A stretch of 9,271 bases of DNA from Bacillus sp. (in: firmicutes) (lineage in GTDB: Bacteria; Bacillota; Bacilli; Bacillales; Cytobacillaceae). Shown here piece by piece: positions 4,878 to 9,271 of this stretch (within the stretch, counting starts at the first letter, position 1; the number at the start of each line of letters is the position of its first letter). The position numbers and the translations under genes are program-made. The DNA is taken from assembly GCA_003457145.1 (NCBI GenBank), contig DMSR01000377.1, forward strand, positions 790-10,060, read 5' to 3'. The notes below the pieces were generated by a model that made no database searches, was not told the DNA's origin, and was given only the letters and a program-made list of their open reading frames with translations.

Positions 4878-6140
4878 TTAATAGATAAGGTACTCTTCCC
4901 TCACCTGTTTAAATTCATCTAACCCATCTTCCCACTGTGCTTTTATTACTTCCACAGATTCTCCGTTTTCTATTGCTTCCCTGATCCATCCATTGCCTGT
5001 CAAAAGATCGAAGAACGAAATCCCTCTGCTGTCCTCCGCGCGGAATTGGAAATGGTCAGGATACATATCGTGAATTGTTTTTACAATATGAAGCCCAGTA
5101 TCGACAGGCTTAAATGAATTTCTGTCTGTAATATGAATCTGGATTCCATGCGACAGCTTTCCAGAATGCTTTGAAAAAGTAGGGATGAATGATGCTGCCC
5201 GGAATTTGACTCCTGGAAGACCCAAAGAGTTCAATTCAGCAGCAAGGTCATCTGAATTGATAAAAGGAGCACCAATCAATTCGAATGGTTTTGTCGTACC
5301 TCTTCCTTCGGATACATTCGTTCCCTCGATTAGTGCTGCTCCTGGATAAACTAATGCAGTTTCCAGTGTTGGCATATTGGGTGAAGGCGGAACAAATTCC
5401 AGAGGTGTTTCATCATAATACATATTGCGCTTCCAGCCATTCATCTCAACTACTGTTAAATCAGCACCGATATCAAATTCTTTGTTGAAAAGCTTTGCAA
5501 GTTCACCTACCGTCATTCCATGGCGAAGCGGAATAGGATAGTTCCCAACAAAAGATAAATATTCGGGATGGAGAACTGGTCCCTCTACCTTCGTTCCTCC
5601 TAACGGATTTGGACGGTCAAGTACGATAAATGGAATATTGTTTTCCTTCGCGGCTTCCATTGCATATGCCATCGTATAGATGTAAGTATAGAACCTTGTA
5701 CCGACATCCTGGATATCAAACAGCAGGACATCGACGTCTTTTAGCATATCAGGTGTTGGCTTCTTTGTTTTTCCATATAGACTGTATACAGGCAATTTTG
5801 TTTTCTCATCCACGTAATACTCGACATATGCACCAGCCTGCGCACTTCCTCTTACTCCATGCTCTGGGCCATACAATGCTGTCAATTCCACGTCTGGGTC
5901 ATTGAAAAGCAAGTCCACAACACTGGTAAGGTTTTGGTCAACGCCTGTTGGATTCGTAATTAAACCTACACGCTTTCCTTCAATTAAATCCTTATGCTCA
6001 CTCAACAGTGCCTCAGCTCCAACCTGAAACTTCTTATGATCCTGACTCTTTCCATTGCCATTATCATGGTTCGCCAATGCTGCCGTTAATGACGATAGAA
6101 TCAGGATTGTTGTAAGCAACGTTACTAACCACTTTTTCAT
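4878..6140 (-). CDS. namZ: Secreted exo-beta-N-acetylmuramidase, NamZ (DUF1343/YbbC) family
   Basis: 420-residue homologue of B. subtilis NamZ (YbbC), which removes terminal MurNAc from the non-reducing end of peptidoglycan fragments in the last extracellular step of murein salvage. A Sec signal peptide is clear: MKKWLVTLLTTILILSSLTAALA, likely cut after ALA at residue 23. The DUF1343 domain begins near residue 40. GPEHGVRG (91-98) contains the Glu proposed as catalytic in the family. FDIQDVGTRFYTYIYTM, LDRPNPLGG and the SEGRGTTKPFE region are further family blocks. The frame is open to a GTG at 6149, but that GTG lies in the AGGAGTG ribosome binding site; the ATG at 6140 is the sensible start. 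It follows nagZ as in B. subtilis, but 200 bases and a terminator separate them, so some or all of its expression may be independent. Confidence 0.93.
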   Translation of the reverse strand: MKKWLVTLLTTILILSSLTAALANHDNGNGKSQDHKKFQVGAEALLSEHKDLIEGKRVGLITNPTGVDQNLTSVVDLLFNDPDVELTALYGPEHGVRGSAQAGAYVEYYVDEKTKLPVYSLYGKTKKPTPDMLKDVDVLLFDIQDVGTRFYTYIYTMAYAMEAAKENNIPFIVLDRPNPLGGTKVEGPVLHPEYLSFVGNYPIPLRHGMTVGELAKLFNKEFDIGADLTVVEMNGWKRNMYYDETPLEFVPPSPNMPTLETALVYPGAALIEGTNVSEGRGTTKPFELIGAPFINSDDLAAELNSLGLPGVKFRAASFIPTFSKHSGKLSHGIQIHITDRNSFKPVDTGLHIVKTIHDMYPDHFQFRAEDSRGISFFDLLTGNGWIREAIENGESVEVIKAQWEDGLDEFKQVREEYLIY

Positions 6141-6246
6141 ACTATTCACTCCTGTTTCAATTAGTTTTTTAACTCTTAGGCTCTTAAACTTTGAAATGGG
6201 GATATTCTGAAAACCAATGCTCTGTTGCTGAATTTTTTCTATTAGC

Positions 6247-6269
6247 CAGAAACGTTCGGTTTGTTTCTG
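6247..6269. promoter_or_regulatory. Inverted repeat in the nagZ-namZ gap, possible operator
   Basis: CAGAAAC (6247-6253) and GTTTCTG (6263-6269) form a perfect 7-bp inverted repeat with a 9-bp spacer, about 110 bases before the namZ start and after the nagZ terminator. No T run follows, so it is not a terminator. It could be an operator or leader stem for namZ, and a convincing promoter was not found in this gap. It is not a good match to the CcpA cre consensus. Confidence 0.35.
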
Positions 6270-6299
6270 CGGACCTCCAAGAGTGTTAGTAGATTATAA

Positions 6300-6328
6300 G
6301 GCAGGCAGAAAATTAAATTCCGCCTGCC
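6300..6328 (-). terminator. Hairpin terminator after nagZ
   Basis: On the minus strand GGCAGGCGGAA pairs with TTCTGCCTGCC (11 pairs, one of them G-T) around a 7-nt loop, followed by TTATAAT. It begins 15 bases after the nagZ stop. The following tract is only moderately T-rich, so partial read-through into namZ is possible. Confidence 0.7.
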
Positions 6329-6343
6329 ATTTTTTACGAATGA

Positions 6344-8467
6344 TTAATAGCTTAATCCATGTCCGAAATTGTAAAGAACACCACTGTTCAAATCAGGAAT
6401 CGTTACAGGAAGCTTTCCTGTAGGGGAGAATTCGCCTAATAATGCTCCTGCAGCAGCTTCAAAGCTTGCCGGCCTGAAACCATACTGGGCAAAATATGCA
6501 TCGATTCCAGGGTATGCCATGATGTCATAAGGATTGCGGATTCCAAATCCAATGACAGGTGCATCCGTCAATCCGATAAGCTGGTTTACCATTGCCATTT
6601 GCGGATGAGATGGTGAACGGCCAGAAACATTGAAAGTATAGGTTCCGACGACAACCGCACTGGCATTCCTGACTTGTTCCAATTGGGCATCCGTCAGCTT
6701 ATATGTTGGTGTTTCAATGATTGTTGTATGATCATGGCGGCTTTTAATCGCATTCCCCAAATTATTGATGAATGAATTCCCAACCACGACGATGTTGCTG
6801 CTATTAGTTAATTGTAAAGGCAATCCAGTGTCATTTTTTACTAAAGTAATGGACTTTTGTGCAGCTTCCTTCTCAATTTGCTTATGCGCTGGTGAACCAA
6901 CAACCTTAAGGGCATTTGCGACCTTTTCCTCAACTGGAATAGGATTTTCTTCTTTGATTACTCCACGTTTTACCTTTAAGGTTAAAATCCGTTTTACAGA
7001 TGCGTCAATCCTGTCTTCGGATATTTCACCACTTTTAACAGCGGTCAACATACCTGTCGCAACCTCTTCAAGCCCTACAGGCATAAGAACGATATCAGTC
7101 CCTGCTTTAACCGCACGGATAGCCGCATCTACCGGCCCGAAATGATCGGAGATGGCCTTCATGTTCATTGCATCTGTTGTAATGACACCTTCATATCCCA
7201 TTTCTTCGCGCATCAGCTCTGTCAGTACCTTGTATGAAAGAGTTGCCGGAATGGCAATTTCTTCACCCGTCTTTTGAGAGATTGCCTTAGTGCCATCAAT
7301 TTTAGGAAAGGTGACATGCGCTGTCATAATTGCATCGATTCCTGCTTCCATCCCTTTTTGGAATGGATAAAGCTCAACCTCTTTCAGGCGTTCCTTATCA
7401 TGTGGAACTTCTGGAAGACCAAGATGGGAATCGACTGCAGTGTCCCCATGTCCCGGGAAATGCTTGGCTGTTGCCGCTACACCTGCATCCTGAAGCCCTT
7501 TCGTGTAGGCAACCCCGAGGTCTGCAACAAGCTGCGGATCTTCACCAAAAGATCGTACCCCTATTACTGGATTATCTGGATTGTTGTTCACGTCCATTAC
7601 CGGTGCAAAGTTCATATTTATGCCGAGTGAAGCAAGCTCCTCACCTATTGCATTTCCGACATTATAAGAGATTTCCTGTGAACGTGTTGCCCCTAGAGCC
7701 ATATTACCTGGCATATCCGTTCCAGATTGAAGCCTGGTTACGATGCCGCCTTCCTGATCAATCGTCAAGAGCAAACCATATTTCTCTGCTGCTTCCTGGT
7801 ATTGGGAAACTAGGCGGGCAGTTTGTTCAGTTGTAACAACATTTTCACGGAAAAGAATCACTCCGCCCAAATGATACTTTTTAACAAGCTGCTCGATTTC
7901 CGGCAGCATCTCAGTGACATTCTTTCCTTTCCAGTTCCTGAAGTCAGGCATGAGCATTTGCCCGACTTTTTCTTCCAAAGTCATCTTGCTGAGGGCGTTG
8001 CCGATTAGGTCATACTTTTCGCCTTCCTGTTTGACAAGGATCGCCTCGGTTTCTGGTTTGCCCTTTTCTCCCTTTGTTTTTGAATCCGTCTTGACTTTAT
8101 AATCCAAAGCAACTCGATCTCTGTACACTCCATCTGTCACAGTGATGAATGCTCTTCCATTCTGGCCTGTAAAAGTCACATTTCCATCCTGGTCAACCAT
8201 TGCAACATTTTTGTTTGCTGATTCCCAGACAAGATCATCTGTGGCTTTCATAAAATGTCCCTCGCTATATACATGCAGTGCCTTTAATTGAATTTGTCCC
8301 TCCTGAATTGCAGTTTCCACTTCCGGGATGTTCTGATAAATTAACAGATCTTCAACTTTATTGGTTTCCTCCGCCTTTGCCATTTTCACAGAGCCGCCAA
8401 TCAGCATCTGCGAAAAAGTTAATACAAAGACCAGAGAATAAAGCAATAGTTTACTCTTTTGTCTCAA
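6344..8467 (-). CDS. nagZ: Secreted GH3 beta-N-acetylglucosaminidase NagZ with N-terminal Ig-like domain
   Basis: 707-residue glycoside hydrolase family 3 enzyme that removes GlcNAc from the non-reducing ends of muropeptides; the B. subtilis homologue is NagZ (YbbD). The catalytic barrel runs from about residue 160, with KHFPGHGDTAVDSH (335-348) carrying the Asp-His general-acid dyad typical of NagZ, and TTDAMNMKAI (430-439), where Asp432 is the nucleophile. A C-terminal domain (about 540-707) completes the fold. The longest frame starts at ATG 8482, but that codon reads ATGGAGGAG and has no ribosome binding site, whereas its GGAGGAG is well placed for the TTG at 8467; I prefer TTG. This gives a clean signal peptide (RQKSK, hydrophobic core, cleavage after AKA near residue 32). 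Residues about 56-125 resemble a bacterial Ig-like (Big_2) fold that I do not recall in B. subtilis NagZ (about 642 residues). It lies 50 bases after the amiE-like gene, in one operon. Confidence 0.93.
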   Translation of the reverse strand: MRQKSKLLLYSLVFVLTFSQMLIGGSVKMAKAEETNKVEDLLIYQNIPEVETAIQEGQIQLKALHVYSEGHFMKATDDLVWESANKNVAMVDQDGNVTFTGQNGRAFITVTDGVYRDRVALDYKVKTDSKTKGEKGKPETEAILVKQEGEKYDLIGNALSKMTLEEKVGQMLMPDFRNWKGKNVTEMLPEIEQLVKKYHLGGVILFRENVVTTEQTARLVSQYQEAAEKYGLLLTIDQEGGIVTRLQSGTDMPGNMALGATRSQEISYNVGNAIGEELASLGINMNFAPVMDVNNNPDNPVIGVRSFGEDPQLVADLGVAYTKGLQDAGVAATAKHFPGHGDTAVDSHLGLPEVPHDKERLKEVELYPFQKGMEAGIDAIMTAHVTFPKIDGTKAISQKTGEEIAIPATLSYKVLTELMREEMGYEGVITTDAMNMKAISDHFGPVDAAIRAVKAGTDIVLMPVGLEEVATGMLTAVKSGEISEDRIDASVKRILTLKVKRGVIKEENPIPVEEKVANALKVVGSPAHKQIEKEAAQKSITLVKNDTGLPLQLTNSSNIVVVGNSFINNLGNAIKSRHDHTTIIETPTYKLTDAQLEQVRNASAVVVGTYTFNVSGRSPSHPQMAMVNQLIGLTDAPVIGFGIRNPYDIMAYPGIDAYFAQYGFRPASFEAAAGALLGEFSPTGKLPVTIPDLNSGVLYNFGHGLSY

Positions 8468-8517
8468 GTCAATCTCCTCCATTTTCGTATTTTAACCAAA
8501 ATATCAGATTTCTTCCC

Positions 8518-9271
8518 TTAATAGCTTCTTTGTTCCCAGCCTTCTCCTGAAAAATCGGTGTTCACTAAGATACCATCGGATTTTACTAGTTTGATATTGT
8601 CCACATACCAGCCCCGTCCATTTGTATAGCTGTCAGTCTTATACAGGAAGCGAATGAACTTTGTTGTTTTGGGGATTTCTGCTTCAACTGTACCCCAGTC
8701 GATACTGCTGCCTGTTACTATTGCGGCCTGCTGCCAGCTTTCACCGTCTTCAGAGATTTCAAGATAACCATAATCTGCTTCTGATTCAATTCGATGCCAT
8801 GTATCAAAGGATAGCCTGGCAGGCTGACTCAAGTTCACCTCTGTTGTCATTGTTCGCTCCAGTCTGTCGCCGTATCCTGAAAACCAGGCAGTCCCATCAG
8901 GAATATCAACAGGAATTGCATCCGCTACCTGTCTAGCAAGCTGCCTGCGGGCTACATTTGTTGAAACGGTACTTCTGCTCGGGTGGACCCTGTTTGTAAG
9001 CAGGATAGCAATCGTGTCATTGTTCCGGTTCACAACAATAGAGGTACCTGTATAACCGGTGTGGCCAATTGTCGACCCTTCTGATAAGGCATCCATGAAC
9101 CAGTCTTGTGCAAGTTCCCACCCTAACCCGTGTTCATTTCCAGGAAATTGAGGTATTTGATTTTCAACAAGCATTTGGACAGTTTCAGGCCGCAGAATCT
9201 GCACACTGCCGTATCGGCCGTCATTTAAGTACATATGCGCCAGTTTGGCCAGGTCTTCAGCAGTGGAGAAT
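8518..9271 (-). CDS. amiE: AmiE-like beta-lactamase-fold hydrolase, C-terminal part (5' end outside window)
   Basis: The last 250 residues of a serine hydrolase of the beta-lactamase/penicillin-binding fold (PF00144 type); the frame is open to the window end, with FSTAEDLAKLAHMYLNDG as the first visible residues. HTGYTG, in the GHTGYTGTSIVVNR stretch near visible residues 49-60, is the third active-site box (HTG in place of KTG). The SxxK and Tyr motifs lie beyond the window. In B. subtilis the gene before nagZ is amiE (ybbE), a secreted N-acetylmuramoyl-L-alanine amidase that frees MurNAc from its peptide after NagZ has acted; position and fold support the same role here. From about visible residue 120 there is an extra domain of about 125 residues (GTAWFSGYGDRLERT to WYVDNIKL), a beta-sandwich pattern like those in MAM or immune-inhibitor-A proteins, probably for binding cell wall or carbohydrate. 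Esterase EstB or PBP4* paralogues are alternatives. Confidence 0.82.
   Translation of the reverse strand, partial: FSTAEDLAKLAHMYLNDGRYGSVQILRPETVQMLVENQIPQFPGNEHGLGWELAQDWFMDALSEGSTIGHTGYTGTSIVVNRNNDTIAILLTNRVHPSRSTVSTNVARRQLARQVADAIPVDIPDGTAWFSGYGDRLERTMTTEVNLSQPARLSFDTWHRIESEADYGYLEISEDGESWQQAAIVTGSSIDWGTVEAEIPKTTKFIRFLYKTDSYTNGRGWYVDNIKLVKSDGILVNTDFSGEGWEQRSY

Noticed and set aside
6247..6269. CcpA cre site before namZ
   Set aside because: Only the central AACGTT fits. The conserved outer TG and CA positions do not.
7330..7836. A 168-codon plus-strand frame opposite nagZ, and other long antisense frames over catE, nagZ and namZ
   Set aside because: They lie opposite strongly supported genes, lack ribosome binding sites and family motifs, and have compositions typical of shadow frames.

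Overview
The window looks like ordinary chromosome from a low-GC Gram-positive of the family Bacillaceae (Bacillus, Mesobacillus or Cytobacillus-like). The evidence is AT-rich intergenic DNA, strong AAGGAGG-type ribosome binding sites, sigma-A promoters with 17-bp spacers, and close protein and synteny resemblance to known Bacillus subtilis modules. No phage, transposase, CRISPR array, tRNA or rRNA gene was found.

Layout. Positions 1-273 hold the C-terminal end of a catalase (+), preceded by a 171-nt near-perfect foldback palindrome that looks like a chimeric join. Positions 433-3567 form a quinone/electrophile-stress island: azoR (azoreductase, own promoter) and a three-gene catD-catE-FMN reductase unit, both on the minus strand, with a divergent one-Cys MarR/DUF24 (HxlR-type) regulator of the CatR/YodB kind. 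The catD promoter is embedded in TTAC/GTAA inverted repeats. The azoR promoter carries a 14/16 match to the B. subtilis MhqR operator as I remember it. The island therefore appears to be wired to two quinone-sensing repressors.

Positions 3568-3955 contain a terminator, a roughly 120-nt highly structured intergenic repeat of a kind common in Bacillaceae, an isolated perfect DnaA box, and the dps terminator. Then come dps (-) and an unrecognised 69-aa protein with two CxxCxGxG zinc knuckles (+).

Positions 4878-9271 (-) carry the extracellular peptidoglycan-recycling set in the same order as in B. subtilis: amiE (partial, cut by the window end), nagZ and namZ. NagZ removes GlcNAc from chain ends, AmiE removes the stem peptide from MurNAc, and NamZ releases MurNAc. 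Unusual points are an Ig-like domain at the N terminus of NagZ, a C-terminal beta-sandwich extension on the AmiE-like protein, and a terminator between nagZ and namZ. Several genes need start corrections, because the longest frame begins inside or before the ribosome binding site: catR, namZ, nagZ and the FMN reductase.

Catalase, Dps and the quinone-detoxification genes make the left half an oxidative/electrophile-stress neighbourhood. The right half is cell-wall salvage. I see no clear wholly new system. The best leads are the two operators, the structured repeat, the small zinc protein and the domain additions on NagZ and AmiE.
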